64,000 nt of DNA from Paracoccus sanguinis (GCF_900106665.1 NZ_FNNA01000001.1:434001-498000); one strand, 5' to 3'; counted from the stretch's first letter, positions 38,671 to 50,104 are shown. Translations and numbers: made by a program. The notes: a model not told the origin generated them from the sequence alone.

Positions 38671-39516
38671 CTAAAGCGCATCCCCCTCCCCCTCACCTGG
38701 CGGCGTCTCGACCAGCCCCGGGACCGGCGCCCCCTCCTCGACCCGCGCCGCGCGGTTCCGGGCAGCGAACAGCGCCCCGCGCGTCGCCCCGATCAGCGCC
38801 CCGCGGCTGGCCGCCACCACCGCCAGCGACCCCGGTGTCCCGGTCCGCGGCGCACCGAGCGGGGCGCCGAGCAGCGTCAGGCGCTCGCGGGCGCGGGCGA
38901 CCTTGCCGGGGTCCACGGGACCGGCGAGGGCAAAGCGGTTGTAGGTCTCGGCCGTCCCCACCATGCCGTCGAACCCGCGCTGCAGGAACGCCGCCCGCAG
39001 CTCGTCGAACCGCGCGAGATACTTCGTGGCGTTCACCGCCGTGCGCGAGTGGAACGCACCCGCCGCGCGGCGCCAGTCGCCCGTCTCGGCGTAGAGGTCG
39101 CGCACGAAGCGCGCGGCATAGCGGGCGTTCTCGAGCGGGTCGAACATCTCGACCACCGAGGGGAAGTTCTCGCCGTGCCAGCGGTAGTTGAGCTGGAAAC
39201 ACCCGATGTCGAGGTTCAGGCGGCCCTGGTCGATGCGGTCCTGGGCGAAGGCCAGCGCCTCGGCCGGGTCGTCGAACCAGCTGCCGGCGCCCTCGGCATT
39301 GACGCTCCACGCCCAGGGGCGGACGATGCCGGCGCGGCGGCGGCCGGTCTCGGTCAGGGTCAGGGTGGCCAGGATGTCCGGGGGCACCCCGACCTCGGCG
39401 GCCGCGGTCAGTGCCGCCCATTCGCAGACGGCCGCCGGCTGGTCGGCCGGATCGACCGCCGCCCGCGCCGCCCACGGCGCCAGCACCAGCATCAGGATCA
39501 CCATCACCCGCGCCAT
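38671..39516 (-). CDS. transglycosylase SLT domain protein
   Basis: 281 aa with a cleaved signal peptide (MARVMVILMLVLAPWAARA), so it acts in the periplasm. The SLT lysozyme-like core has the catalytic glutamate in LTLTETG (about residue 54), the LDIGCFQLNYRWHG block (core Gly/Gln/Leu) and a later YAARFVRDLYAETGDWRRA helix. It should cleave peptidoglycan between MurNAc and GlcNAc. The C-terminal 60 residues are Pro/Ala/Gly-rich. A CtrA-like site lies 48-63 bp upstream. In Rhodobacterales enzymes of this type serve flagella or gene-transfer-agent release; which one applies here is not known. Confidence 0.82.
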   Translation of the reverse strand: MARVMVILMLVLAPWAARAAVDPADQPAAVCEWAALTAAAEVGVPPDILATLTLTETGRRRAGIVRPWAWSVNAEGAGSWFDDPAEALAFAQDRIDQGRLNLDIGCFQLNYRWHGENFPSVVEMFDPLENARYAARFVRDLYAETGDWRRAAGAFHSRTAVNATKYLARFDELRAAFLQRGFDGMVGTAETYNRFALAGPVDPGKVARARERLTLLGAPLGAPRTGTPGSLAVVAASRGALIGATRGALFAARNRAARVEEGAPVPGLVETPPGEGEGDAL

Positions 39517-39563
39517 GCTGCCCCCTGCGTCACGCCCGTTACGAGAGGCCTAGCACCGAAGGC

Positions 39564-39579
39564 TTAAGACGAGGTTGAC
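39564..39579. promoter_or_regulatory. CtrA-like site (TTAA-N7-TTGAC) upstream of the transglycosylase gene
   Basis: One mismatch to consensus. It lies 48-63 bp upstream of the minus-strand SLT gene and just after the sufS stop. Confidence 0.4.
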
Positions 39580-39580
39580 G

Positions 39581-40792
39581 TCAGCCGAAAAGCTCGCGGC
39601 AGAAGCTCAGCCCCTCGACCAGCGCGTCGACCTCGGCGCGGGTGTTGTAGAGCGCAAAGCTCGCCCGCGCCGAGGCGGGGATGCCGTAGAACTGCATCAG
39701 CGGCATCGCGCAATGCGTCCCCGCCCGCACCGCGATCCCGCGCTTGTCGAGGATCGTGGCGATGTCGTGGGCGTGCGCGCCCTCCATCGTCATCGAGAAG
39801 ATCGCGCCCTTCTGAGCCGCATTTCCCTGCACTGACAACCAGTTGAGCGCCCCGAGCCGCTCGCGCGCATAAGCCCCGATCTCGGCCTCGTGCGCGGCGA
39901 TCCGCGCCATCCCGAGCCCCATGAGATACTCGAGCGCGACGCCGAGGCCGATCTGGTTCACGATCCCCGGGGTCCCCGCCTCGAACCGCAGCGGGGGGTC
40001 GGCGTAGCTGACCGCCTCGCGCGTGACCTCGCGGATCATGTCGCCGCCGCCGAGGAAGGGGCGCATCTCGGCCTGCCGCTCGCGGCGGATCCAGATCGCG
40101 CCCGAGCCCGAGGGGCCGTAGAGCTTGTGGCCGGTGATGCAGTAGAAGTCGCAGCCGAGCGCGGCCACGTCGACCGGCATGTGCACCGCCGCCTGGCTGC
40201 CGTCGACGAGCACCGGCACGTCGGTCCCCCGCGCGATCGCGCCCACGTCCACGATGGTGCCGGTGACGTTCGACATATGGGTGACGGCGATCAGCCGGGT
40301 GCGCGGGCCGACGGCGGCCAGCACCTTGTCGGCGGGCAGGCTGCCGTCCGGCTCGGGTTCGACCCAGCGCAGCACGACGCCCTGCCGCTCGCGCAGGAAA
40401 TGCCACGGCACGATGTTGGCGTGATGCTCGAGCACCGAGAGCAGGATCTCGTCCCCCGGCTGCAGCCGCGGCGCGGCCCAGGCGTAGCTGACGAGGTTGA
40501 TCGCCTCGGTCGAGCCCGAGGTGAAGATCACCTCGTCCTCGTGCGGCGCGCCGAGGAAGCGGGCGATGATCCCGCGCACCCGCTCGTAATTCTCGGTGGC
40601 GAGGTTCGACAGGTGATGCAGCCCGCGGTGGACGTTGGCGTATTCACCCGCATAGGCGCGGCTGATCGCGTCGATCACGACCTGCGGCTTCTGCGCGCTC
40701 GCGCCGTTGTCGAGATAGACCAGCGGCCGCCCGTTCACCTGCGTCGAGAGGATCGGGAAATCGGCGCGGATGGCGTCGAGGTCGAGGCTCAT
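39581..40792 (-). CDS. sufS: cysteine desulfurase SufS
   Basis: 403 aa PLP enzyme that takes sulfur from cysteine for Fe-S cluster assembly. The PLP lysine is in ITGHKLYGPSG; the persulfide-forming Cys is in VRAGTHCAMPLMQF; PLP-phosphate and substrate segments EVIFTSGSTEAINLVSYAW and DGSQAAVHMPVDV are present. SufS-type length and the Cys loop (RAG-THC-AMP) separate it from IscS. It is the last gene of the run coaBC-cysteine desulfurase-sufBCD-Yip1-Yip1-sufS and overlaps the upstream Yip1 gene by 4 nt (ATGA). Confidence 0.95.
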   Translation of the reverse strand: MSLDLDAIRADFPILSTQVNGRPLVYLDNGASAQKPQVVIDAISRAYAGEYANVHRGLHHLSNLATENYERVRGIIARFLGAPHEDEVIFTSGSTEAINLVSYAWAAPRLQPGDEILLSVLEHHANIVPWHFLRERQGVVLRWVEPEPDGSLPADKVLAAVGPRTRLIAVTHMSNVTGTIVDVGAIARGTDVPVLVDGSQAAVHMPVDVAALGCDFYCITGHKLYGPSGSGAIWIRRERQAEMRPFLGGGDMIREVTREAVSYADPPLRFEAGTPGIVNQIGLGVALEYLMGLGMARIAAHEAEIGAYARERLGALNWLSVQGNAAQKGAIFSMTMEGAHAHDIATILDKRGIAVRAGTHCAMPLMQFYGIPASARASFALYNTRAEVDALVEGLSFCRELFG

Positions 40793-41367
40793 GTGGGCAC
40801 CCCCGGGATCAGGCCGAGCGTCGCGGCGAGCATCGACATCAGCAGGCTGGTGAGCATCACGGTCCCGAAGATCCCCAGCACCACGAAGAACGGGTTGCGG
40901 AAGCCGTGCACCGCCATCGTCATCGCAACGATCAGATAGGCCGCGATCAGCAGCGTGGCGAGGCCGACGAGCGCGCCGAGCGGCGGCAGCACCACGGTCA
41001 GCACCAGCTGCAGCGCCTGCAGCGTGATCAGCACCGCTTCGACCCAGCCGATCGCCAGCAGCGCGTCGCCGAACTTGCCGGTGCCGCCGAAGATGCGCCC
41101 GACCTCGGCCAGCAGGAACGCGGCCAGCGTCGCCGAGGCGACCTGCACGCCGGCCATCGCCATCGGCTCGCGGGCGAGCGCGGCCAGAACGCCAGCCCCC
41201 TCGGCCGAGCCGGGCAGCAGCTGCGCGCCGAGCCAGCTCAGCACCGCCGAGAGCGCCGCGGTGGCGAGCACCAGCGACCAGGCGTCGCCGGTCGTCAGCG
41301 GCAGGCGGCGCAGCTGTTGCCAGGCGATCAGCGGGTTGCGCAAGGTCAGTTTGATCAGCGGGATCAT
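40789..41367 (-). CDS. Yip1-family integral membrane protein, suf operon
   Basis: 192 aa with about five hydrophobic helices (for example TLAAFLLAEVGRIFGGTGKF, GALVGLATLLIAAYLIVAMT, FFVVLGIFGTVMLTSLLM). The pattern of membrane segments around polar loops fits bacterial Yip1-like proteins, whose function is unknown. ATG 41367 overlaps the stop of the preceding membrane gene by 4 nt, and its own stop overlaps the sufS start by 4 nt. Being locked between sufD and sufS suggests a role in Fe-S cluster supply or iron/sulfide handling at the membrane; this is inference. Confidence 0.7.
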   Translation of the reverse strand: MIPLIKLTLRNPLIAWQQLRRLPLTTGDAWSLVLATAALSAVLSWLGAQLLPGSAEGAGVLAALAREPMAMAGVQVASATLAAFLLAEVGRIFGGTGKFGDALLAIGWVEAVLITLQALQLVLTVVLPPLGALVGLATLLIAAYLIVAMTMAVHGFRNPFFVVLGIFGTVMLTSLLMSMLAATLGLIPGVPT

Positions 41368-41876
41368 GCCGGCTCTCTTTGCAGGGTCAGGGCGCGCAGC
41401 CCGGCGATCCAGAACAGCAGGAAGGCGGCGCCGGCCACGGCGTGAACCAGCGTGAGCCCCGGCCCCGGCCCGACCAGCCCGGCCACCAGCCCGCCCAGCA
41501 GCATCACCGGCGCGGTCGCCGCCAGCGCCCAGGTCAGCGCCAGCCGCGCGAGCCGCCCCTCGATCCGCCCCCCGGCCGCGCGGATCAGCGCGCCTGACAG
41601 GGTTCCCACGGCCATCACGATCAGCGGCATCAGGAACAGCGTCGCCAGCAGTGCCCCGCCCAGATGCGCCTGCAACGGCACCGAGGGGTCGAGCATTGCG
41701 GCGCGCGCATGGCCGGGCCACTGGGCGACGAAATAGACGGCCATCGTGCCGAACAGCAGCGCCAGCATCGCCGGCTCAGGCATCGCGGCCATCCCCCGGA
41801 CCGCCCGGCCCGGCGCCCGCCAGGTCGAGAGGATACGCGGGATCAGGCCCATGCCGCGCGGCGGACGGCGTGTCAT
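41364..41876 (-). CDS. second Yip1-like membrane protein, suf operon
   Basis: 170 aa with about four or five hydrophobic helices (PAMLALLFGTMAVYFVAQW, LGGALLATLFLMPLIVMAVG, PVMLLGGLVAGLVG, LVHAVAGAAFLLFWIAGL). It begins 7 bp after the sufD stop and overlaps the next Yip1-like gene by 4 nt. The two neighbours have similar size and topology and could be an old duplication or two halves of a complex. No catalytic motif is visible. Confidence 0.65.
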   Translation of the reverse strand: MTRRPPRGMGLIPRILSTWRAPGRAVRGMAAMPEPAMLALLFGTMAVYFVAQWPGHARAAMLDPSVPLQAHLGGALLATLFLMPLIVMAVGTLSGALIRAAGGRIEGRLARLALTWALAATAPVMLLGGLVAGLVGPGPGLTLVHAVAGAAFLLFWIAGLRALTLQREPA

Positions 41877-41883
41877 GGCGTGC

Positions 41884-43243
41884 TCAGGCCCCCGCCCCGC
41901 CCGGTCCCGGCAGCGCCGTGGCCCGCGCGGTCAGCCAGTCCTCGAGCCGTTCGCCGATCTGGGTCCGCAGCGCCTCGTCCTCGACCTCGTCCAACGCGTC
42001 GGCGAGGAAGGACAGCACCAGCAGCACGATCGCCCGCTCACGCGGCACCCCGCGCGAACGCAGGTAGAAGAGGGCGGTCTCGTCCAGCGCCCCGGTGGTC
42101 GAGCCGTGGCTGCACTTCACGTCGTCGGCGTAGATTTCCAGCTCGGGCTTGGCCAGGAACTGGCTCGCCTCGTCCAGCAGCAGCGCCTGGCTGATCTGGT
42201 AGCCGTCGGTCTTCTGCGCCCCGGGCTTGACGAGGATCTTGCCCTGGAACACCCCGGTGGCGCCGTTCTTCAGCACCTTCTTGAACACCTGCCGGCTTTC
42301 ACCGCGCAGGCCGCCGTGGGTGACGAACACCGTGTCGTCCTGGTGGAAGCCGTCGCCGTCGCCCAGCACCGCCGCCGCGACATGGGCGAGCGCGTCGTCG
42401 CCCGCGATGTCGATCCAGCTTTCCTGACGCATATGCGCGCCGTCCACCGACAGCGCAAAGCTCTTCAGCGCGGCGCCCTCGGCCAGCCGGGCGAAGAGAT
42501 GCGAGACCGAGACCCGCGGCTGCCCGGCCCGATGCGCGGCGACATGGTTCAGCCGTGCGCCGGCGCCGAGATCGGCCTCGATCACCACGTTGCCGCGGGC
42601 GCCCACGATGCCGTTCTCGAGCAGCGTGAGCGCCGCCCCGGGCTCGAGCCGCAGGACGTGGTGGCAGAGCACGTCGGCCGCGTCGTCGCTGCGGCGGTAG
42701 AGGATCTGGACCGGCCGCGCGACCGAGCCGGTCACCCGGATCACCGCCCCGTCCCGGGCGGCGGCGGTGTTCAGCGCCGCGAAGGGGCGGCGCACCGGCA
42801 CCTGCCCGGCGGCCTCGAGCACGCCGTAGGCGGCCCCGACCCAGTGGCCCGGCTCGGCGTCGGCGCGGCTGAGCGGGGCGATCTCGATCCCTTCGGCCTC
42901 CAGCGGGTCCGAGGCCGCGGCGTCGAAGGCCCCGTCCACGAACACCAGGCGCAGCCGGTCGATGTCGGCAAAGAGCGGCGGATCGCCGAGCGCCGGGTCC
43001 ACGGCCACCGGCCGCGGCGCCTCGGCGTTGAACGGCGCGGGGTCGGTGTAGCGCCAGTATTCATCGCGCGGACGCGGCAGGCCCATGGCCCGCAGGCGCG
43101 CGGCCGCCTCGGACCGCGCGGGGGCCAGCGTGCCGTCGCGCGCGATCCCCACGGTCAGCCCGTCGAGCCGCGCGGCCAGCGCGTCGCGCGGCGCGGGCGT
43201 GCCGCCCTCGACGGTCGGGGTCTGCTGGGTGAGGGTCGCGGCG

Positions 43244-43251
<8 letters not shown>
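41884..43251 (-). CDS. sufD: Fe-S cluster scaffold subunit SufD
   Basis: 455 aa, right-handed beta-helix subunit of the SufBC2D complex that builds Fe-S clusters. Conserved C-terminal segment HGSTTGALDETALFYLRSRGV with the family His, and SFLADALDEVEDEALRTQIGERLEDWL. The N-terminal part is an Ala/Pro-rich, less conserved region. The start at 43251 overlaps the sufC stop by 8 nt, giving translational coupling. Confidence 0.93.
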
Positions 43252-44005
<754 letters not shown>

Positions 44006-44027
44006 TCCTGACCCCTCGGGCGCCGGC

Positions 44028-45569
<1,542 letters not shown>

Positions 45570-45574
45570 CGGCC

Positions 45575-46621
45575 TCACCTTCCCTGCTTGCTCTGCCAGC
45601 GGGCGCGGGCGGAAAGCCACGCGGCGGCAAAGCGGTCCAATTCCTCTGGCGTCGTCGTCGCCCCGAACGACACCCTGAGCGCGCACCCGGCATCCGCCTC
45701 AGGCACGCCCATCGCCCGCAACACCCCGCTGGATCGGACCTTGCCCGACGAGCAGGCCGACCCCGCCGAGACGGCGAAACCGGCGAGGTCCATCTGCATC
45801 ACCTGCGTCTCTCCGCGCCAGCCGGGCGTCAGGATCGACAGCGTCTGCGGCAGCCGGGGGGAATCGCGTCCCGGCAACATAGTGTTTCCGTCATGATCTT
45901 CCAGCCTCATCGCCAGCCGGTCGCGCATTTCGGCCAGTTTTTCCGCCATTCCCGCCGCGAGGTCGCGCTGCGCCGCCACCGCCGCGGCCGCGAAACCGGC
46001 GATTCCGGCAAGGTTTTCGGTGCCGGCGCGGCGCCCGCTCTCTTGCCCGCCGCCGCGCAGCCGGGCCGGACGGTCGGCGCCCGCGCGCAGGATCAGCGCG
46101 CCCACGCCGCGCGGGCCGCCGAGCTTGTGGGCGCTGACGAACCCCGCCTCGACGCCGAGCCAGTCGAAGGCAAAGGGGATCTTGCCGAACGCCTGGGTCA
46201 GGTCGCTGACCGCGAGCCCATGCGGCAGGTCCTGGATCACCCCGGTCTCGCTGTTGGCGAGCTGCAGCGCGGCGCCCGCCGGGTCCGCGACCGTCACCCG
46301 CCCGCTCGCCTCGACCAGCAGCGTCTCGGCGCACCAGGCGCGGACCGCGTCATGCTCGATCCCGGCGCAGGTGAGCCCCTGCCCCTCGAGCGCCAGCGCC
46401 GCCGCCTCGGTCGCGCACGAGGTAAAGACGATGTCGGCCTGCGCCGCGCCGAGCGCCTCGGCCAGCGTCTCGCGCGACCGCTCGAGCAGCATCTTGGCCG
46501 CCCTCCCCTCGGCATGGACGCTCGAGGGGTTGCCGGTCACGTCCAGCGCCTCAGCCATCGCCGCCCGCGCCTCGGGCCGCAGGGGCGCGGTGGCGTTCCA
46601 GTCGAGATAGACGCGGCTCAC
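45575..46621 (-). CDS. cysteine desulfurase, NifS/IscS-type
   Basis: 348 aa, starting with GTG at 46621 that overlaps the coaBC stop (GTGA, 4 nt). NifS/IscS-type features: start [27 protein letters not shown] near the PLP site, [14 protein letters not shown] with the PLP lysine, [13 protein letters not shown] and the active-site Cys loop [19 protein letters not shown]. Having this enzyme at the front and SufS at the end gives two desulfurases in one suf-type operon, an arrangement known in Rhodobacterales. No iscR-like regulator gene precedes it here; coaBC does. Confidence 0.9.
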   Translation of the reverse strand: MSRVYLDWNATAPLRPEARAAMAEALDVTGNPSSVHAEGRAAKMLLERSRETLAEALGAAQADIVFTSCATEAAALALEGQGLTCAGIEHDAVRAWCAETLLVEASGRVTVADPAGAALQLANSETGVIQDLPHGLAVSDLTQAFGKIPFAFDWLGVEAGFVSAHKLGGPRGVGALILRAGADRPARLRGGGQESGRRAGTENLAGIAGFAAAAVAAQRDLAAGMAEKLAEMRDRLAMRLEDHDGNTMLPGRDSPRLPQTLSILTPGWRGETQVMQMDLAGFAVSAGSACSSGKVRSSGVLRAMGVPEADAGCALRVSFGATTTPEELDRFAAAWLSARARWQSKQGR

Positions 46622-48198
46622 GGCGCCTCGTCCGGCGCGGCCGCCCCCTCGCCCAGCGCCGCGGCGATGCGCCCGGCGAGGCGGCGCGCGACCTCGGTCT
46701 TGGGCAGCCGCGGCCACGGCTCGGCGCCGTCCGCGGTGACGAGCACCACGGCGTTCTCGGCGCCGCCCATGATCCCGGTGACGGGGCGGACGTCGTTGGC
46801 GACGATCCAGTCGCAGCCCTTCCGCGCCCGCTTGGCGGTGGCGTTGGCCACCACATCGTCGGTCTCGGCCGCAAACCCCACCACCAGCGCGGGGCGCCGG
46901 TCCGAGCGGCTGATCCAGGCGAGGATGTCCGGGTTTTCCGCCATCTCGAGCGCCGGGGGCCGACCCGAGCCGTCCTTCTTCAGCTTGCGGTCGGCGGCGT
47001 TCACCACGCGCCAGTCGGCCACCGCGGCGGCCATGACCGCGGCGTCGGCCGGCAGCGCGCCTTCCACCGCGTCGCGCATCTCGCGCGCCGTCTCGACCGC
47101 GATCACCTCGACGCCCGCGGGCGGCGGCACTTCGGCCGGGCCGGTGACGAAGCTGACCCGCGCGCCCAGATCGCGCAGCGCCGCGGCGATCGCGGTCCCC
47201 TGCGCGCCCGACGAGCGGTTGGCAATGTAGCGCACCGGGTCGATCGGCTCATGCGTCGGGCCAGAGGTGACGATGACGTGGCGACCTGCGAGCGGACCGG
47301 GCGCGGTGGGACACGCGGCGCCGGGGTTGGGGCGGTTTGCGCTGGTCGGACCGGCGGATTCCGGTTGGGCCTGCACCGGGCCAGCGGCGCCTGTCGCCGT
47401 ATGGTCCTCTGCGGCAAGACCCGATCCATCAGTCGTGTTGCTCGGCTCCACATTGGTCCCGCCGGCATCAAGCGGCGCATCCTCGCCCATCCCCGCGAGC
47501 GGCGCCACCGTCTCGCCACGCCCAGTTGCCCCCGCCGCCGCGCGGACGGCAGAATCCGGCGTGAGCCGCAGGATGGCGTCGGTCAGCCGCAGCGGCGCCT
47601 CTGCCCCGCGGCCCGTCTCTTCGGCCAAGCCGCCACCCGAACCTGGGCCAGCCGCACCGCCACCCAAGGCCTCGCGGATCGCCGCGACGATTGCCGCAGG
47701 CTCGGCCATCCGCCCCTCGCCCCACTCGCCGCAGGCCATCGCCCCGACATCGGGTCCGACCGTCAGGATCCCGTCGCCGCGCAGGGTCTCCAGATTGCGG
47801 CGCGTGGCCGGATGCTCCCACATCCGCACATTCATCGCCGGGGCGATCAGCACCGGCTTGTCGGTCGCCATGAGCAGGGTCGAGGCGAGGTCGCCCGCCA
47901 GCCCCGCCGCCATCTTCGCCATGAGGTCCGCCGTCGCCGGCGCAACCACGACCAGATCGGCCGCGCGTGACAGCTGGATATGCCCCATCTCGGCCTCGCG
48001 CGTGAGGTCCCAGAGCGCGGTGTGGCACGCCTCGCCCGACAGCGAGGCGAGGGTCAGCGGGGTGACGAACTGCGCGCCCCCCTCGGTCAGGACGGTGGTG
48101 ATCCTGACGCCCGCCCCGGAGAGCAGCCGGATCAGCTCGGGCGTCTTGTAGGCCGCGATCCCGCCCCCGACGATCAGCAGAACCCGCCGCCCCTGCAT
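46618..48198 (-). CDS. coaBC: bifunctional CoaBC (phosphopantothenoylcysteine synthetase/decarboxylase)
   Basis: 526 aa, well above the usual 400. It couples phosphopantothenate to cysteine and decarboxylates the product in CoA synthesis. The CoaC half (1-178) has His73 (GHIQLSRAADLVVVAPATADLM), Asn123 (PAMNVRMW) and Cys156 (ACGEWGEGRM). The CoaB half (from about 303) has SGPTHEPIDPVRYIANRSSG, the KLKKDGSG lysine and VGFAAETDDVV. Between them is an extra 120-residue Gly/Ala/Pro/Thr-rich linker (179-302) of low complexity. It heads the suf-containing run and is preceded by a 7-bp tandem repeat. Confidence 0.93.
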   Translation of the reverse strand: MQGRRVLLIVGGGIAAYKTPELIRLLSGAGVRITTVLTEGGAQFVTPLTLASLSGEACHTALWDLTREAEMGHIQLSRAADLVVVAPATADLMAKMAAGLAGDLASTLLMATDKPVLIAPAMNVRMWEHPATRRNLETLRGDGILTVGPDVGAMACGEWGEGRMAEPAAIVAAIREALGGGAAGPGSGGGLAEETGRGAEAPLRLTDAILRLTPDSAVRAAAGATGRGETVAPLAGMGEDAPLDAGGTNVEPSNTTDGSGLAAEDHTATGAAGPVQAQPESAGPTSANRPNPGAACPTAPGPLAGRHVIVTSGPTHEPIDPVRYIANRSSGAQGTAIAAALRDLGARVSFVTGPAEVPPPAGVEVIAVETAREMRDAVEGALPADAAVMAAAVADWRVVNAADRKLKKDGSGRPPALEMAENPDILAWISRSDRRPALVVGFAAETDDVVANATAKRARKGCDWIVANDVRPVTGIMGGAENAVVLVTADGAEPWPRLPKTEVARRLAGRIAAALGEGAAAPDEAP

Positions 48199-48314
48199 CC
48201 CAGCCTCCGCCTCTCGCCCATGCGCCCTTCGGCGCCTCGACGGGCGCCGGTCACGCCAGTCCTAGGCGACCCGTGGCGGCGGGGCAAGGAATGGGCGGGG
48301 CGGCGCGGGAACCT

Positions 48315-48444
48315 AGCGGCCAGCGGCCAGCGGCCAGCGGCCAGCGGCCAGCGGCCAGCGGCCAGCGGCCAGCGGCCAGCGGCCAGCGGCCAGCGGCCAG
48401 CGGCCAGCGGCCAGCGGCCAGCGGCCAGCGGCCAGCGGCCAGCG
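48315..48444. repeat. 7-bp tandem repeat (about 18.6 copies of GCGGCCA)
   Basis: 130 bases of uninterrupted GCGGCCA units, with no visible mismatch. It sits in the 334-bp gap between the comM stop and the coaBC start, 117-246 bp upstream of coaBC. Because 7 is not a multiple of 3, any frame reads through it as a seven-residue periodic peptide, so the apparent reading frames across it are artefacts. I see no gene elsewhere in the gap. Confidence 0.95.
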
Positions 48445-48532
48445 AGGGGGTGGCTTTCCGAGCCAACGTGCAAGCGGAAATCCGCCTCGCCCGCAAAAAT
48501 GTTTCGTCAGCTTCTCGTTGTTCCCCCCTCCT

Positions 48533-50047
48533 TCACGCCGCCGCGGCAAACGGCAACCGGTAGCTGATCGCCTCGGCCAGATGAGGCGCGCGCACCCGTT
48601 CGCTGCCGTCGAGGTCGGCGATGGTCCGGGCCGTCCGCAGCACCCGGTGATACCCGCGCGCGCTCAACCCCAGCCGCTCGGCCGCGCGCAGGATCAGGCT
48701 GCGGCCCTCGGCATCCGGGGCCGCGATCTCCTCGAGCACCCCGCCCGAGGCATCCGCGTTCACCCGCAGCGTCGGGTGCGCGGCAAAGCGGTCGGCCTGC
48801 ACCGCCCGCGCCGCGGCGATCCGGGCGGCGATCCCGGCGCTGGCCTCGCCCGCCGCGGGCTGCTCGAGATCGCCGATCGCCACCGGCGGCACCTCGATCC
48901 TCAGGTCGAAGCGGTCCATCAGCGGCCCCGACAGCTTGCCGAGATAATCCGCCCCGCACTGCGGCGCGCGGGCACAGGCGCGCGCGGCATCGGCGAGATG
49001 CCCGCAGCGGCACGGGTTCGCCGCCGCCACCAGCAGGAAGCGGCAGGGATAGCGCACGTGTGCGTTGGCCCGCGCCACCACCACCTCACCGATCTCGAGC
49101 GGCTGGCGCAGCGTTTCGAGCACCTGGCGCGGGAACTCGGGCAGTTCGTCCATGAACAGCACGCCATTGTGGGCAAGACTGATCTCTCCCGGCCGCGCCC
49201 CCCGCCCGCCCCCGACCATGGCCGCCATCGAGGCGGTGTGATGCGGGTCGCGATAGGGCGCCGCCCGTGAGATCGCGCCCTCGCTCAGCATCCCCGCGAG
49301 CGACTGGATCATCGACGTCTCGAGCGCCTCGGCCGGCGTCAGCTCGGGCATCAACCCCGGCAGGCGGGCGGCGAGCATCGACTTGCCCGACCCCGGCGGC
49401 CCCACCATCAGCAGGTGATGGCGGCCCGCCGCGGCGATCTCGATGGCGCGCTTGGCGCGCTCCTGCCCGCGGACGTCGGCCATGTCGGGTCCCGGCGCGG
49501 GGGGCCGCACATCCCCGGCCCGCGCCTGCGCCACCGGCGCGCGGCCGGTCAGGTGGTCGACCACCTGCCGCAGGCCCTGCGGCGCCACGACGGGCACCGC
49601 CCCGACCCATGCCGCCTCGGCCCCGCAGGCGGGAGGGCAGATCAGCGTGCGCTGCTCGTCGGCCGCCGCCACCGCGGCCGGCAGCGCCCCGGCCACCGGC
49701 ACCAGCCGCCCGTCAAGCGCCAGTTCGCCGAGCGAAACCACCGTCGCCAGCTCGTCGGCGGGCACGAGATCGAGCGCGGCGAGGATGGCGAGCGCGATGG
49801 GAAGGTCGAAATGCGAGCCCTCCTTCGGCAGGTCGGCGGGCGAGAGGTTCACCGTGACCCGCTTCGACGGCATGGCAATGGCCATCGCGGCGAACGCCGC
49901 CCGGACCCGCTCGCGCGCCTCGCTCACCGCCTTGTCGGGCAGGCCTACGACGGTGAAGGACGGCAGCCCGGGCGACACCGCCGCCTGAACCTCGACCAGC
50001 CGCGCCTCGATCCCGTCAAAGGCGACGCTGTAGGCGATTGCGACCAT
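48533..50047 (-). CDS. comM: ComM/YifB-type Mg-chelatase-like AAA+ protein
   Basis: 504 aa. The N-terminal Lon-like domain (AYSVAFDGIEARLVEVQAAVSPGLPSFTVVGLPDKAVSEARERV) is followed by Walker A (VGPPGSGKSML), an LAHNGVLFMDELPEFPRQVLETLRQPLE Walker B/sensor region and a C-terminal Mg_chelatase_C segment with cysteines (NPCRCGHLADAARACARAPQC) and RLGLSARGYHRVLRTARTIADLDG. ComM is a helicase that extends heteroduplex during natural transformation. A near-perfect CtrA site lies 42-57 bp upstream of the start; comM is known as a CtrA-linked gene in GTA-producing Rhodobacterales. It is the last of rsmI-yraN-gshB-comM. Confidence 0.93.
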   Translation of the reverse strand: MVAIAYSVAFDGIEARLVEVQAAVSPGLPSFTVVGLPDKAVSEARERVRAAFAAMAIAMPSKRVTVNLSPADLPKEGSHFDLPIALAILAALDLVPADELATVVSLGELALDGRLVPVAGALPAAVAAADEQRTLICPPACGAEAAWVGAVPVVAPQGLRQVVDHLTGRAPVAQARAGDVRPPAPGPDMADVRGQERAKRAIEIAAAGRHHLLMVGPPGSGKSMLAARLPGLMPELTPAEALETSMIQSLAGMLSEGAISRAAPYRDPHHTASMAAMVGGGRGARPGEISLAHNGVLFMDELPEFPRQVLETLRQPLEIGEVVVARANAHVRYPCRFLLVAAANPCRCGHLADAARACARAPQCGADYLGKLSGPLMDRFDLRIEVPPVAIGDLEQPAAGEASAGIAARIAAARAVQADRFAAHPTLRVNADASGGVLEEIAAPDAEGRSLILRAAERLGLSARGYHRVLRTARTIADLDGSERVRAPHLAEAISYRLPFAAAA

Positions 50048-50088
50048 CCGGTGCTCCCTCGTTTCGAGGGGACGTTAGCTGCGAGCGG

Positions 50089-50104
50089 TTGAGAAAGAGT
50101 TAAC
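50089..50104 (-). promoter_or_regulatory. CtrA-like site upstream of comM (TTGA-N7-TTAAC)
   Basis: One mismatch to the TTAA-N7-TTAAC consensus. It lies 42-57 bp upstream of the comM start, within the 158-bp gshB-comM gap. Confidence 0.5.

Noticed and set aside
48315-48444. CRISPR array
   Set aside because: The units are 7 bp with no spacers, and no cas gene is nearby.
47980-48567. Repetitive protein with a seven-residue period across the tandem repeat
   Set aside because: A 7-bp unit reads open in every frame on both strands, so the peptide repeat is generated by the DNA repeat; there is no start signal or conserved part.
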